This document shows, in pieces, positions 18,052 to 27,159 of a DNA stretch of 64,000 nt. Below the pieces are notes generated by a model. It saw nothing but the letters and a program-made list of their open reading frames with translations. It was not told the DNA's origin and searched no databases. The stretch is taken from positions 1,054,001-1,118,000 of the forward strand of contig NZ_CP034328.1 in assembly GCF_003940805.1 (NCBI RefSeq). The letters run 5' to 3'. The DNA is from Tabrizicola piscis. Lineage in GTDB: Bacteria; Pseudomonadota; Alphaproteobacteria; Rhodobacterales; Rhodobacteraceae. The position numbers and the translations under genes were made by a program. The first letter of the stretch is position 1. Each line of letters begins with the position of its first letter.

Positions 18052-18914
18052 CTTGCGCCCTCCCAGGTGCCAATGAAGCGGGCGCGGATCAGGCCTGAAA
18101 GCCAGTCGATCAGATAGACCATGGCGATGATCAGGAAGATGATCGACCAGGCCTCATCCCAGCGGTAGGCACCGATCCGGTCTGCCAGCAGGAACCCGAT
18201 GCCGCCTGCACCGACAATGCCAAGGATCGTGCCCGAGCGGACGTTGGATTCGAAGTTGTAAAGCGTGATTGACAGAAGCACGGGCCAGACTTGCGGCAGC
18301 ACGGCAAAGCGGATCGATTGCGTTCGGCTGCCGCCTGATGCGACCACGCCGTCAACGGGCTTGGTCGACGTGTTTTCAATCGCTTCAGCGTAAAGCTTGG
18401 CCAGCACGCCGATCTCGCCGACGGCAATGGCCAGAACGCCGGCAAGCGGCCCAAGGCCGAAGGCGCGGATGAAGATCAAGGCAAGGATCAGCGTCTCGAA
18501 GGCGCGGATGATGTCAAAGCCGCGCCGGACCGTGAAGCGCAGGATCGGCAGGCGGTTGATGTTCTTTGCGCCAAGAAAGCACAGCGGAAAGGCGATGACC
18601 GCGCCCAGAAGCGTGCCAAGGAAGGCCATCGACAGCGTCTCGCCCAGGCCCTTCAGGATTTCGGAGAACTCTCGCCATTCGGTCCAGACATGCGGCGGGA
18701 ACATGAACGACAGCACGCGGCCAAGGCGGCCCAGCCCTTCCCAGATGCGGGCGGGTGAGACGTCGAAGTCATAAAGACACCAGCAGTACAACAGCGCAAA
18801 ACCGGTCCAGAGGGCGGCGCGGCGCAAGCGCACGTTCAGGGGCGCGCGGAAGGCAAGGGGATGCGCGGCGCGGGCGGCTGCGATTTCGGCGGCGGTAACG
18901 GTCTTGGGTGTCAT
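18048..18914 (-). CDS. phnE: Phosphonate ABC transporter permease
   Basis: 288 residues. The ATG at 18914 overlaps the stop of the preceding permease gene; an open frame further upstream is only a shadow. PhnE features: an opening membrane helix ([19 protein letters not shown]), [20 protein letters not shown], and the ATPase-docking loop with [20 protein letters not shown], followed by [16 protein letters not shown]. Paired permeases are normal in alphaproteobacterial phosphonate operons. Confidence 0.9.
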   Translation of the reverse strand: MTPKTVTAAEIAAARAAHPLAFRAPLNVRLRRAALWTGFALLYCWCLYDFDVSPARIWEGLGRLGRVLSFMFPPHVWTEWREFSEILKGLGETLSMAFLGTLLGAVIAFPLCFLGAKNINRLPILRFTVRRGFDIIRAFETLILALIFIRAFGLGPLAGVLAIAVGEIGVLAKLYAEAIENTSTKPVDGVVASGGSRTQSIRFAVLPQVWPVLLSITLYNFESNVRSGTILGIVGAGGIGFLLADRIGAYRWDEAWSIIFLIIAMVYLIDWLSGLIRARFIGTWEGAR

Positions 18915-19813
18915 GCGCGTGCCTCCAGCCCGATGACGCGGTGGCGCAGCATCTCGGACAGCCGGTCGATAACCGTCACGGTCACGAGGATGATGATGAA
19001 CAGGGCCGAAAGGTCCGTGTATTCCTGATAGGACATGGCGGTGCGGAACTCTTGCCCCAGCCCCCCTGCCCCGACATAGCCGATGATCGACGAGGCACGC
19101 ACGTTGATCTCGAACCGCAAAAGCGTGTAGCTGAGCACGTTCGGCAGAACCTGCGGCACCGCCCCATAGCGGATCATGTCGAACCACGATCCGCCCGCCG
19201 CCTTGACCCCGTCCAAGGGGCGCATGTCGATGTTTTCATTGGCTTCGGAGTATAGTTTGCCCAAGGCCCCCGCCGTGTGCAGCCCGATGGCAAGGACACC
19301 CGCAAGGGGGCCGATGCCGAAGCAGAAGACGAAGATCAGCGCGAAGACGAGTTCCGGGACGGTGCGGGCAATCTCAAGATACCGGCGCGAAAGCCAAAGA
19401 ACCCAGCGGTTGGGCGAGAGGTTGCGGGCGGCGGGGAACGAGAGGACGAACCCGCCAATGACGCCCAGGACAGTGGCCATGAAGGCGATCAGCACGGTTT
19501 CCAGCAAAAGGACGGCCCAGATCCGCCAGCGCCCAAACCAGTCGGCAAGGTCGCTGCCAAGGGTGGCCCAGCTGAGCTCGGGGATCGTCTTGGAAATGTA
19601 TTCGCCAAGCCGCGGCAGGCCGGCGCCGATTACCCAACGCTCGGCGCGGGAGCCGTCGGCGAGGGTAACTTGCGTGACGAGGAAGAAGTTGGAGGCGTGG
19701 GCGGACAGCAGGAACAGCGCCAGCATCACACCCGTGACGGCGAGGAAAGTCAGGCGCGACCGGCGGCGCTGGACGGAATAGTCCCGTTCAAAGGCAAGAA
19801 GGGCTGCGGACAT
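18911..19813 (-). CDS. phnE: Phosphonate ABC transporter permease
   Basis: 300 residues of the PhnE family: [20 protein letters not shown], then LDGVKAAGGSWFDMIRYGAV and VRASSIIGYVGAGGLGQEFR. It has a long periplasmic segment between the first two helices (FLVTQVTLADGSRAERWVIG), as usual for the first of two PhnE proteins. It is separated from phnD by about 55 bases and from the second permease by an ATGA overlap. Confidence 0.9.
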   Translation of the reverse strand: MSAALLAFERDYSVQRRRSRLTFLAVTGVMLALFLLSAHASNFFLVTQVTLADGSRAERWVIGAGLPRLGEYISKTIPELSWATLGSDLADWFGRWRIWAVLLLETVLIAFMATVLGVIGGFVLSFPAARNLSPNRWVLWLSRRYLEIARTVPELVFALIFVFCFGIGPLAGVLAIGLHTAGALGKLYSEANENIDMRPLDGVKAAGGSWFDMIRYGAVPQVLPNVLSYTLLRFEINVRASSIIGYVGAGGLGQEFRTAMSYQEYTDLSALFIIILVTVTVIDRLSEMLRHRVIGLEARA

Positions 19814-19867
19814 CAGGGGTTCCCGAATGGGTGCGGGCGGGCCTGATGCGGCCCGCCCGGGAAAGCA

Positions 19868-20770
19868 TCAGCTGTCGCGCTGGGCCTTGAACCAGTCGCG
19901 CATGTCGATGATCCACTGGTAGCGGGCGTGGTCGACTTCGACATAGCCCTTGGCGGTGGAATCCTCAGCGCCGCTCATGTCCTTGAAGGCCTGCGGGTCG
20001 GCGGTCGGCACGTTCATGACGGCGGCCTTCATCTCGTCGATCAGGCCCTGGGGCAGGTTGGCGCGCGCGGTGAAGGGGCCGGAGGTGATTTCCGGGCTGG
20101 TCCAGATCACGCAGACTTCGCCTTCCTTGATCATCCCCTTGGTTTCCATCCGCTGCGGGATGCCGTTCTTTTCGTTGTTGATATAGGTCGCGGCGGCGTC
20201 GAACTGGCCGTTGGCGACCCCGGCCACGCCAGCCTCATGGCTGCCCGAGAACGGGATGGCGGCGAAGAACTCTTCCGGCTGATAACCCTGCTGGACGAGG
20301 TTGTAATAGGGCACGTTGTAGCCCGAGGTGCTGTCAGGGTCGGCAAAGGCAAGGGTCTTGCCCTTCAGGTCGTCAACCGTCTTGAGGCCCGAGTCGCAGC
20401 GCACCACGATCACACCGAAGTAGCCGGTGGAGTGGTCTTCCTGAATCTGGGTCAGAAGGGGGATCACGCCGCCCGCGGTCTCGGTATAGGCGGCGGCGTA
20501 GGCGGAAGAGCCAAGGAACGAAAACTCGATTTGCCCTGCGGCAAGGGCCTGGATCACGCCGTCATAGTTCCCGGCGGTGAAAATCTCGACTTCGACGCCG
20601 AGGGTTTTTTCCAGATACTCCTGGAACGGCGTGTAGCGTGCGATCCGGTCGCTTTCATTTTCGCCCGACAGGATGCCGAAACGGACGATGCGGTAGTCGG
20701 ACTTCCAGTCCTGCGCGGCGGCGGGCAGCGCGGTAAGGGCGATCAGGGCAGTGGTGGCGAAAAGGCGCAT
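19868..20770 (-). CDS. phnD: Phosphonate-binding periplasmic protein
   Basis: 300 residues with a Sec signal (MRLFATTALIALTALPAAAQ). The mature protein has classic PhnD segments: VRFGILSGENESDRIARYTP, IQALAAGQIEFSFLGSSAYA, and DPDSTSGYNVPYYNL. The serine- and threonine-rich STSGYN loop binds the phosphonate oxygens in PhnD proteins. It lies between phnC and the two phnE genes on one minus-strand transcript. Confidence 0.92.
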   Translation of the reverse strand: MRLFATTALIALTALPAAAQDWKSDYRIVRFGILSGENESDRIARYTPFQEYLEKTLGVEVEIFTAGNYDGVIQALAAGQIEFSFLGSSAYAAAYTETAGGVIPLLTQIQEDHSTGYFGVIVVRCDSGLKTVDDLKGKTLAFADPDSTSGYNVPYYNLVQQGYQPEEFFAAIPFSGSHEAGVAGVANGQFDAAATYINNEKNGIPQRMETKGMIKEGEVCVIWTSPEITSGPFTARANLPQGLIDEMKAAVMNVPTADPQAFKDMSGAEDSTAKGYVEVDHARYQWIIDMRDWFKAQRDS

Positions 20771-20792
20771 GGCAGGCTCCTATCTGAAGGGG

Positions 20793-21605
20793 TCAGGCGG
20801 TCTGGCGCAGTCGGCGATGGGCTGCGGTCGAGGTGATGGCGGCGTCAAACTCGGCCAAGCCATCGGTGCCGTAGATGTCGCGAACGACATCGTCGGTCAG
20901 CTGGCGCGGGGTGCCGTCAAAGAACACCCGGCCGTCGCGCATGGCGATGATCCGGTGACAATAGGCGCGCGCGGTATCCAGGGTGTGCAGGTTCACCAAA
21001 ACGGTGATCCCGTCATCGCGGTTGATGCTGCGCAACGCCTCCATCACGCGGGTGGCATTGCCGGGGTCAAGGCTGGCGATGGGTTCATCGGCCAGCATGA
21101 TGCGGGGATTTTGCACCAGCGCCCGGGCGATGGCCACGCGCTGCTGCTGCCCGCCCGACAAGGTGCCCGCGCGCTGCAGCGCCTGCGGGGCCATTTCCAG
21201 CCGGTCCAGCGCCCGTATGGCAAGCGTGCGCTCAGCATCGGTAAAGCGCATCGCCATCGAGCTGAGGAAACCATGATCGGCAAGTCGGCCAACCAGCACG
21301 TTGGTCAGCACATCCAGCCGCTCGACCAGATTGAACTGCTGAAAGATCATTGCGCAGTCCCGCCGCCACTGCCGCAGCGCACGACCTTGCAGCGCGGTGA
21401 CATCGGTGTCACCAAAGGTGATGCGGCCAGCGGTCGGGTCGATCAGCCGGTTGATCAGGCGCAGAAGCGTGGATTTCCCCGCGCCCGACCGACCGATCAC
21501 GCCGACAAATTCGCCAGGGCGGATATCAAGGGTGACATTGTCCACGGCGCGGGTGGCATTGAACCTGCGGCCAAGACCGGCGAGTGAGAGCATGTGCTTT
21601 TCCAT
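20793..21605 (-). CDS. phnC: Phosphonate ABC transporter ATP-binding protein
   Basis: 270 residues from the ATG at 21605; the open frame extends 47 codons further but without family similarity. Walker A ([14 protein letters not shown]), Q-loop ([13 protein letters not shown]), signature ([15 protein letters not shown]), Walker B ([12 protein letters not shown]) and H-loop ([10 protein letters not shown]) are all present, and the last is typical of PhnC. First gene of the phnCDEE-transferase operon. A Pho-box-like element lies 68-85 bases upstream. Confidence 0.92.
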   Translation of the reverse strand: MEKHMLSLAGLGRRFNATRAVDNVTLDIRPGEFVGVIGRSGAGKSTLLRLINRLIDPTAGRITFGDTDVTALQGRALRQWRRDCAMIFQQFNLVERLDVLTNVLVGRLADHGFLSSMAMRFTDAERTLAIRALDRLEMAPQALQRAGTLSGGQQQRVAIARALVQNPRIMLADEPIASLDPGNATRVMEALRSINRDDGITVLVNLHTLDTARAYCHRIIAMRDGRVFFDGTPRQLTDDVVRDIYGTDGLAEFDAAITSTAAHRRLRQTA

Positions 21606-21672
21606 GTTTCTCACGCTGCCTAAGTGGTGCGACAGACCAACATCGTTCGGATGAATGTTTGGAGTCTGGTTC

Positions 21673-21690
21673 TTGACCGCTTTGTAACGG
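21673..21690 (-). promoter_or_regulatory. Pho-box-like site upstream of phnC
   Basis: Read on the minus strand, CCGTTAC-AAAG-CGGTCAA has the 7-4-7 direct-repeat spacing of a PhoB site (model CTGTCAT-AAAT-CTGTCAC) with the GT(C/T)A core in both halves. It lies about 70 bases before phnC. This is a match by eye and no score was computed. Confidence 0.45.
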
Positions 21691-21923
21691 CGCCGACGCT
21701 GACTGTTAGGTTTCAGATGGTTAGCCGGGACGAGGTGTTTTTCCACCGCGCAGCCTTCCGGAATGATCGTCGATCCGGCGAAATTTCGCTCCAGCTTGGA
21801 GGTGGTTGCCGGTCGAAAACACCACCGTGCCGATCACGCGCGCGACGGGGACAGAAGTCCTGTCGCAGAACCAATGCCTTGCGAAACGCCCTCCCTCAGG
21901 ACGGGGCACAGGCCGTTGCAAAA

Positions 21924-21941
21924 GCGTCACCCAAGCGTCGG
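21924..21941 (+). promoter_or_regulatory. Pho-box-like site upstream of the second phnD gene
   Basis: GCGTCAC-CCAA-GCGTCGG has two GTC cores exactly 11 bases apart, as in PhoB sites, and lies about 83 bases before the start at 22024. The second half is weaker (GTCGG). Its placement mirrors that of the sites upstream of phnC and phnF. Confidence 0.4.
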
Positions 21942-22023
21942 GCAACATTCACATACACATCGCGGCGGCGTTACCGGCTGGCCCTAGAAATTCGTTCGAA
22001 CGAGTTCCAACCGGAGACCAAAG

Positions 22024-22896
22024 ATGTCGCTCAAGTCGCTCATGATCGGAACGGCCCTTGCCGTTATCAGCGCAACCACCACCCTCGCCGAAACCTGGAG
22101 CATCGCCGTCACCGATGTCGAAGGGCTGGAGCGTCTGCAGGCCGAGTGGGGCCCTTTCAAGACCGTACTTGAAGCCGCCACCGGCGAGACCTTTGATTTC
22201 TTCCCCGTATCCTCGCGCACCGCCGCCGCCGAGGCCCTGCGCGGCGAGACGGTGGATTTCGTCATCACCGGACCGGCGGAATACATCGTCATTAACACGC
22301 TGACCAAGGCGACCCCGCTGATCGGCTTCGGCCGCCCCGATTATCGCTGCGCGATCATTGTCCGCGCAGATGCCGGGATTGACAGCATGGCTGACCTGAA
22401 AGGTCAGAAGGTTGCTTTCGGTGACATCGGATCGACCTCGAACATGCTGTGCCCGATGCAATTGATGGCCGACTACGGTGTCAGCCCGGTCACGGACATC
22501 GAAGCCGTGCACACCGCCCGCAACATCGCGCATGAGGCGCTGAAGGCGGGCGACGTGGCCGCCATCGGCATCAACGAAGGGTCGTGGATTTCCTCGGCCC
22601 GCGACAAGGACACTTCGGTTCCCTACGGCTTCTTCAAGGTTCTGGCACGGTCGGGCGATCTGCCGAACGACATGCTTTTGGCCGGTGCCCATGTCCCCGC
22701 CGAAGTACAGGCCATGGTCCGCGACAAGATCATCGGCAACAAGACCGAGATCATCACCGCGATCACCACGCATGAAGAGAACGACAAGTACCTCGGCATG
22801 GACCTCGTGACGATCGAGGACGCCAGCTATGACGTGGTGCGCTCGATGTACACCACGGCAGGCTATCCGCAGTTCGACAAGTTCCTCGGGGAATGA
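22024..22896 (+). CDS. phnD: Second PhnD-family substrate-binding protein
   Basis: 290 residues with a signal peptide (MSLKSLMIGTALAVISATTTLAE) and the PhnD fold: FDFFPVSSRTAAAEALRGET, VDFVITGPAEYIVINTLTKA, LKGQKVAFGDIGSTSNMLC. It is clearly diverged from the other PhnD of this window: the phosphonate loop STSGYN is replaced by STSNML, and it has an extra cysteine pair. A different phosphonate, phosphite or organophosphate ligand is likely (inference). It heads a rightward operon with its own ATPase and permease. Confidence 0.85.
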   Translation: MSLKSLMIGTALAVISATTTLAETWSIAVTDVEGLERLQAEWGPFKTVLEAATGETFDFFPVSSRTAAAEALRGETVDFVITGPAEYIVINTLTKATPLIGFGRPDYRCAIIVRADAGIDSMADLKGQKVAFGDIGSTSNMLCPMQLMADYGVSPVTDIEAVHTARNIAHEALKAGDVAAIGINEGSWISSARDKDTSVPYGFFKVLARSGDLPNDMLLAGAHVPAEVQAMVRDKIIGNKTEIITAITTHEENDKYLGMDLVTIEDASYDVVRSMYTTAGYPQFDKFLGE

Positions 22897-22900
22897 TCCG

Positions 22901-23599
22901 GTGCCGCTTGACCGTCCCGGCCTTCGGCGGGGTGTAACCCAAACCGGCCTGCAGGTTCTGGACCTGCAGGCCAAAGGCCTTGCCAAACGTTTTGGCACGG
23001 GTGCGCCCGTGTTCTCGGGGCTTGAATTCAACATTGGTCAGGGCGAATGCGTCGCACTGGTCGGGGCCAACGGCACCGGCAAGTCCACGCTTTTGCGCTG
23101 CTGTCTGGGATTGATCGACCCGGACGCGGGCCAGGTGTCCCTGCTGGGCGAGACGTTGAGCGATCTTGGCGGCACCGCACGCCGGGCCTTGCGGGCGCGG
23201 ACCGGGCTGGTCGGGCAGAAGCACAATCTGGTACCGCGCCTGTCGGTGCTGTCCAACGTGATCCACGGCCTTCTGGGCCGACATTCCGGCCCGCGCTACT
23301 GGATGCAAGGGCTGGCCCCGGCCGAGGCACGCGGCGCGGCTATGGCGGCCTTGGCGAAGGTCGGGCTGGCTGACCTTGCCTTGCGCCGGGCAGACCAGCT
23401 TTCCGGCGGGCAAAGCCAGCGGGTGGCGATTGCCCGCGCGTTGGTCGGCAAGCCTCGCTTTCTGGTGGCGGACGAACCCTGCGCGTCGCTTGACCCGCAG
23501 GCGGGTGAAGAGGTGATGGCGCTGTTCATGTCGCTCGTGAAACGCGAAGGCGTGACCGTCCTTTTCACTTCGCACAACGTCCAGCACGCGCTGTCCTAA
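22901..23599 (+). CDS. phnC: Second PhnC-like ATPase, cut short by an in-frame stop
   Basis: 232 residues from a GTG at 22901 that lies four bases past the previous stop. Walker A (GANGTGKSTLL), Q-loop (GLVGQKHNLVPRLSVL), signature ([15 protein letters not shown]), Walker B (FLVADEPCASLD) and H-loop (LFTSHNVQHAL) are intact. The frame hits TAA at 23597-23599, yet the same frame continues with good ABC C-terminal character (GDRILGLQGGRIAIDAA) to a second TAA at 23693-23695. That stop overlaps the start of the permease gene by eight bases, as expected for the original end. The missing 31 residues lie after the catalytic core, so the protein could still work. Either a nonsense mutation, a base error or readthrough explains it. 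Confidence 0.8.
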   Translation: MPLDRPGLRRGVTQTGLQVLDLQAKGLAKRFGTGAPVFSGLEFNIGQGECVALVGANGTGKSTLLRCCLGLIDPDAGQVSLLGETLSDLGGTARRALRARTGLVGQKHNLVPRLSVLSNVIHGLLGRHSGPRYWMQGLAPAEARGAAMAALAKVGLADLALRRADQLSGGQSQRVAIARALVGKPRFLVADEPCASLDPQAGEEVMALFMSLVKREGVTVLFTSHNVQHALS

Positions 23600-23687
23600 G
23601 GTGACCGCATCCTCGGTCTGCAGGGTGGGCGGATTGCCATTGATGCCGCGTCATCCGACGTCACGACCAAGGAAATGGCCCAGCTTT

Positions 23688-24494
23688 ATGCATAACCCGC
23701 CGCACGCTTTGCCCCACCGCTTTGCCCGGCCGGGTGGCCTTGGCTTTGTCAGCTATGTTGTCGTGGCACTGGTGATCCTGTGGTCGCTGGAAGGCGCGGG
23801 CTGGTCGATGGACCGGCTCTTGTCCTCACCCCCGAAACTGGCCGACTTCTTCTCGCGCGCCTGGCCGCCGTCGACCCATAACCTTGACCGGCTGGCGTGG
23901 AAGATGGTGGAAACCTTGCAGATCGCGGTGGCCGGAGCAGCTATCGGGATCATTCTGTCGCTGCCCATCGCCCTTCTGGCCGCCCGCAATGTGCTGGTCG
24001 GGCGCGGCATCAACCAGATGGTACGCGTCCTTCTGGGCTTTATCCGTGCGGTGCCGGACCTGGCATGGGCGCTGGTCTTCGTCGTCGCCGTGGGCCTTGG
24101 CCCCTTTGCGGGCATGCTGGCCATTGCCATCGACACCATCGGCTTTTGCGGCCGCTTCTTTGCCGATGACATGGAAAACACCGATCCCGGCCCGGCCGAG
24201 GCGTTGACCGCCACAGGCGCCAAGCGCATCGACATCGCCGCCAGCGCGATCATCCCCGCAGCCATGCCCGCCTTCATTTCCACCTCGCTTTTCGCACTGG
24301 AAAAGGCCGTGCGATCCTCGACCATCCTTGGCCTTGTCGGCGCAGGGGGAATCGGGATCGAATTGAAGGTAGGCTTTGACCTTTTCGATTACCCGACCGC
24401 CCTCACCGTGATCCTGATGATCGCTGTCGTGGTGATCGGTGTCGAACAAATCGGCGCGGTCCTGCGCCAGAAGATCATGGGAACAGCACGATGA
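23688..24494 (+). CDS. phnE: Third PhnE-like permease
   Basis: 268 residues from the ATG at 23688, which overlaps the original phnC2 end by eight bases. PhnE features: LQIAVAGAAIGIILSLPIAL, VGLGPFAGMLAIAIDTIGFC, AEALTATGAKRIDIAASAII and VRSSTILGLVGAGGIGIELK. It serves the second binding protein/ATPase pair as a homodimeric channel, since only one permease gene is present in this set. Translational coupling across the broken phnC end could be affected by the early stop. Confidence 0.88.
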   Translation: MHNPPHALPHRFARPGGLGFVSYVVVALVILWSLEGAGWSMDRLLSSPPKLADFFSRAWPPSTHNLDRLAWKMVETLQIAVAGAAIGIILSLPIALLAARNVLVGRGINQMVRVLLGFIRAVPDLAWALVFVVAVGLGPFAGMLAIAIDTIGFCGRFFADDMENTDPGPAEALTATGAKRIDIAASAIIPAAMPAFISTSLFALEKAVRSSTILGLVGAGGIGIELKVGFDLFDYPTALTVILMIAVVVIGVEQIGAVLRQKIMGTAR

Positions 24495-25147
24495 AGACCG
24501 ATACCGCGCATGTCTACTGGGGCACCGAATGGGCCAAGGCAGATGGCACGACCAAATGGGAACGCCCCGAGGCCGAGGTGATGGACTTCGCCCAAAGCCT
24601 TCCCGCGGGTGCGGCAGTGCTTGACCTTGGCGCAGGCGTGGGGCGTCACGCTCTGGCCCTTGCCCGGCAGGGCTTTGCCGTTTCGGCCCTGGATGCCGCC
24701 CCCGAGGGGATTGCCGAGATTACCCGGGTCGCTGCGGCTGAGGGCCTGACCGTCGACGCCCGCATCGGCATGATGACAGACCTGCCCTTCAAGGACGGGT
24801 CGTTCGACCACGTCCTGTCATGGAACGTGATCTATCACGGGGATGAGGTGGTCTTGCGCGAAACCATCGCCGAAATCGCCCGCGTCCTGAAACCCGGCGG
24901 CACTTTCCTTGGCACCATGCTGTCGGCCCGACGTGTGCCGGTGCAACTTGCAAAAACCCCGGGCCGCGAAATCTCGCGCAACACTTGGGTGTTTGAAGGG
25001 GCCGAGGACAAAGTGCATCCGCACTACTTCTGCAATGGACGCGATCTGCTAGAGTTGTTCTCTGCCTTCGAGATCTGCCGTCTGGAAGACCGCGAACATG
25101 AAACGCCCGGATCGTGGCATTGGCATCTGGTGCTGGAGCGTCTGTAA
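24491..25147 (+). CDS. Class I SAM-dependent methyltransferase in the second phn set
   Basis: 218 residues, starting inside the permease stop (ATGA). SAM-binding motif I (AVLDLGAGVGRHALALARQG), motif II acidic end (SALDAAPEGI), motif post-II (LPFKDGSFDHVLSWNVIYHG) and LKPGGTFLGTML are all present. The C-terminus ends WHWHLVLERL. The family cannot predict the acceptor. Its location between a PhnE and a PhnM-like gene ties it to phosphonate or phosphate-ester metabolism. Together with a second methyltransferase two genes on, this is unusual for a phn cluster. Confidence 0.8.
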   Translation: MKTDTAHVYWGTEWAKADGTTKWERPEAEVMDFAQSLPAGAAVLDLGAGVGRHALALARQGFAVSALDAAPEGIAEITRVAAAEGLTVDARIGMMTDLPFKDGSFDHVLSWNVIYHGDEVVLRETIAEIARVLKPGGTFLGTMLSARRVPVQLAKTPGREISRNTWVFEGAEDKVHPHYFCNGRDLLELFSAFEICRLEDREHETPGSWHWHLVLERL

Positions 25148-26362
25148 GTGGAAGCCATTGTTATCGAGGGTGCGTCGGTCATCCTGCCCGACCGTTTGGC
25201 ACAGGTTTCGGTGCGCATCGAGCACGGGCTGATCACAGCGCTGGATCGCCCGCGCGACGGGGCGCGGGTGATCAACGGGCACGGCATGATCCTTGCCCCC
25301 GCGCTGGTCGACATCCACGGCGACGCCTTTGAGCGTCAGCTAATGCCGCGTCCCGGCGTGATGATCCCGACCGAAGCGGCATTGCTGGAGACAGACCGCC
25401 AGCTGGCCGCCAATGGCATCGCCACCGCCTACCACGCCCTGACACTCAGCTGGGAGCCGGGGCTGCGGTCGGTCGCCATCGGGCGTGAGGTCGTGGACAC
25501 TCTGGCCGCCCTTGCGCCGCGGCTGACAGTCGAAAACCGGGTGCAACTACGGTGGGAGACCTTCTGTTTCGAGGCGCTGCCGCTGATCGACAGCGCCCTT
25601 GCCGGGCCCTTGCTGCCGGCACTGGCCTATAACGACCACACGACCATGGGCGTCCTTCACCCGTCGGTCGCGCTGCAAGACCGCCCGTTTGACCATGCCC
25701 CCGACTTCCCGGTCGTCGACATGGCCAGCCCGGGCTTTGCCGCCAAGATGGAAAGCCGCGCCAAGCGGTCCGGGATGGATGTGGCCGACTTCATCACCCT
25801 GATGCGACAGATGTGGGAGCGGCGGCCCGAAGTTCCTGCAGTGATCGCGGCGGCAGGTCAGAAGGCGGCAACGGCAGGCGCGCCGATGCTCAGCCACGAT
25901 GACAGCCAACCCGAAACCCGTGACTTCTACCGCGCCCACGGCGCGCGCATTTCGGAATTCCCGATGAACCTGAACGTGGCCCGCGCCGCGCGCGCGGCGG
26001 GGGATTGGATCGTGTTCGGCGCGCCCAATGCGGCGCGTGGCGGCAGTCACCTCGGCTCGCCCGGGGCGGCGGATATGGTGGCGGCGGGGCTGTGTGACAT
26101 CCTTGCGTCGGATTACTACTACCCCGCGATGCTTGCCGCCGTGGCGCGGTTGCAAGCCGACGGGATCGGACCTCTGCCGGACCTGTGGAAGCTGGTCTCT
26201 GGCAATCCGGCGGCGGCACTAGGCCTTGCGGACCGGGGCGAGGTCGCGGTCGGTCGCCGGGCTGATCTGGCGCTTCTGGACTGGCCCGAGGGCCGGACCC
26301 CCGTCGTCCGCCAAAGCTTTGTCAACGGCCGCGCCGCTTATGGCGCGATAGCTGCGGGTTAG
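25148..26362 (+). CDS. phnM: PhnM-like amidohydrolase (HGD type)
   Basis: 404 residues starting at a GTG directly after the methyltransferase stop. PhnM hydrolyses alpha-D-ribose 1-methylphosphonate 5-triphosphate to the monophosphate. Family marks: VDIHGDAFERQLMPRPGV in strand 1, a His-Asp-Asp stretch (PMLSHDDSQPETRDF), ISEFPMNLNVARAARA, VFGAPNAARGGSHLGS and DILASDYYYPAML. The first metal motif reads HGD rather than the HTD of classical PhnM. It resembles the PhnM of the C-P lyase operon at 28857-30026 more than the neighbouring gene at 27160. Confidence 0.82.
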   Translation: MEAIVIEGASVILPDRLAQVSVRIEHGLITALDRPRDGARVINGHGMILAPALVDIHGDAFERQLMPRPGVMIPTEAALLETDRQLAANGIATAYHALTLSWEPGLRSVAIGREVVDTLAALAPRLTVENRVQLRWETFCFEALPLIDSALAGPLLPALAYNDHTTMGVLHPSVALQDRPFDHAPDFPVVDMASPGFAAKMESRAKRSGMDVADFITLMRQMWERRPEVPAVIAAAGQKAATAGAPMLSHDDSQPETRDFYRAHGARISEFPMNLNVARAARAAGDWIVFGAPNAARGGSHLGSPGAADMVAAGLCDILASDYYYPAMLAAVARLQADGIGPLPDLWKLVSGNPAAALGLADRGEVAVGRRADLALLDWPEGRTPVVRQSFVNGRAAYGAIAAG

Positions 26363-26365
26363 GCC

Positions 26366-27151
26366 ATGGCGGATGGGGTGGATCGCTTTGACGGCTTGGC
26401 AGAAGCCTACGAGATGCACCGCCCCGGCTATCCTGCGATTGCGTTTCAGGCCCTGCTTGCCGACCTCCGCTGCCCGTCAAAGGTCGCGGTGGATGTCGGG
26501 GCCGGGCCGGGCAATTCGACCGCCTCGCTGCGCGACGCCCTTGGTCCGGACTGGCGCTACATCGCCATTGAACCCGGCCGCGACATGCGGCGCGTGCTGA
26601 CGCGGCGGTTTGCCATGGCTCCGGATGTCCACATCGCCGATGCGACCGCCGAGGACATGAAACTGCCCGGTGGGTTCGCGGCGCTGATCGTGGCCTGCAC
26701 GGCGTTCCACTGGTTCGACATGGCACGGTTCTATGCCGAGGCAGGGCGCGTGCTTGCCCCCGGCGGGGTGCTGGCCCTGATCCGCAACCGGCGCAAACCC
26801 TTGGCCGTGATCCAGGCCTTTGACCGCTATATCGAGACACATTCTTCAGAAACGCCAGACCTCGCCCGCCGCGAAGCCCGCAAGGAACCGGTGGTCCGTG
26901 ACCTTGCGCATTTGCCGGGCTTCATGACGGCAAGGTCTCATACCTATTCATGGACGACTGAACTGTCCGCGCGCGGGCTGATCGACCTTTACCTGACCCG
27001 CTCCACCCTGTGGGGTGTTGTCCGGCGCATCGGGCTTTCCCGCGTGACGGCCGATCTGACCGCGATCTGCGCAGAACTTGGTCTGGCAGACACGCCAATC
27101 CGGATCGATTGGGAAACCACAACGAAATGGGCCCGGAAGCGGGCCGACTAG
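26366..27151 (+). CDS. Second class I SAM-dependent methyltransferase
   Basis: 261 residues, starting three bases after the PhnM-like gene. FDGLAEAYEMHRPGYPAIAF and motif I VAVDVGAGPGNSTASLRDAL are the signature of the methyltransferase_11 subgroup related to trans-aconitate methyltransferases. ACTAFHWFDMARFYAEAGRV and LAPGGVLALIRN follow as expected. The acceptor is unknown. It is sandwiched between two PhnM-like genes, so a role in the same pathway is likely. It is not closely similar to the other methyltransferase of this operon. Confidence 0.8.
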   Translation: MADGVDRFDGLAEAYEMHRPGYPAIAFQALLADLRCPSKVAVDVGAGPGNSTASLRDALGPDWRYIAIEPGRDMRRVLTRRFAMAPDVHIADATAEDMKLPGGFAALIVACTAFHWFDMARFYAEAGRVLAPGGVLALIRNRRKPLAVIQAFDRYIETHSSETPDLARREARKEPVVRDLAHLPGFMTARSHTYSWTTELSARGLIDLYLTRSTLWGVVRRIGLSRVTADLTAICAELGLADTPIRIDWETTTKWARKRAD

Positions 27152-27159
27152 GGGGCAGG

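Noticed and set aside
22829..22900. Longer N-terminus for the second PhnC
   Set aside because: The upstream codons overlap the end of phnD2 and are Ser/Arg-rich without family character; the GTG at 22901 fits the junction.
21949..23034. 361-residue open frame on the minus strand
   Set aside because: It lies opposite the second phnD and phnC genes, whose motifs are clear on the plus strand; the reverse frame has no family features.
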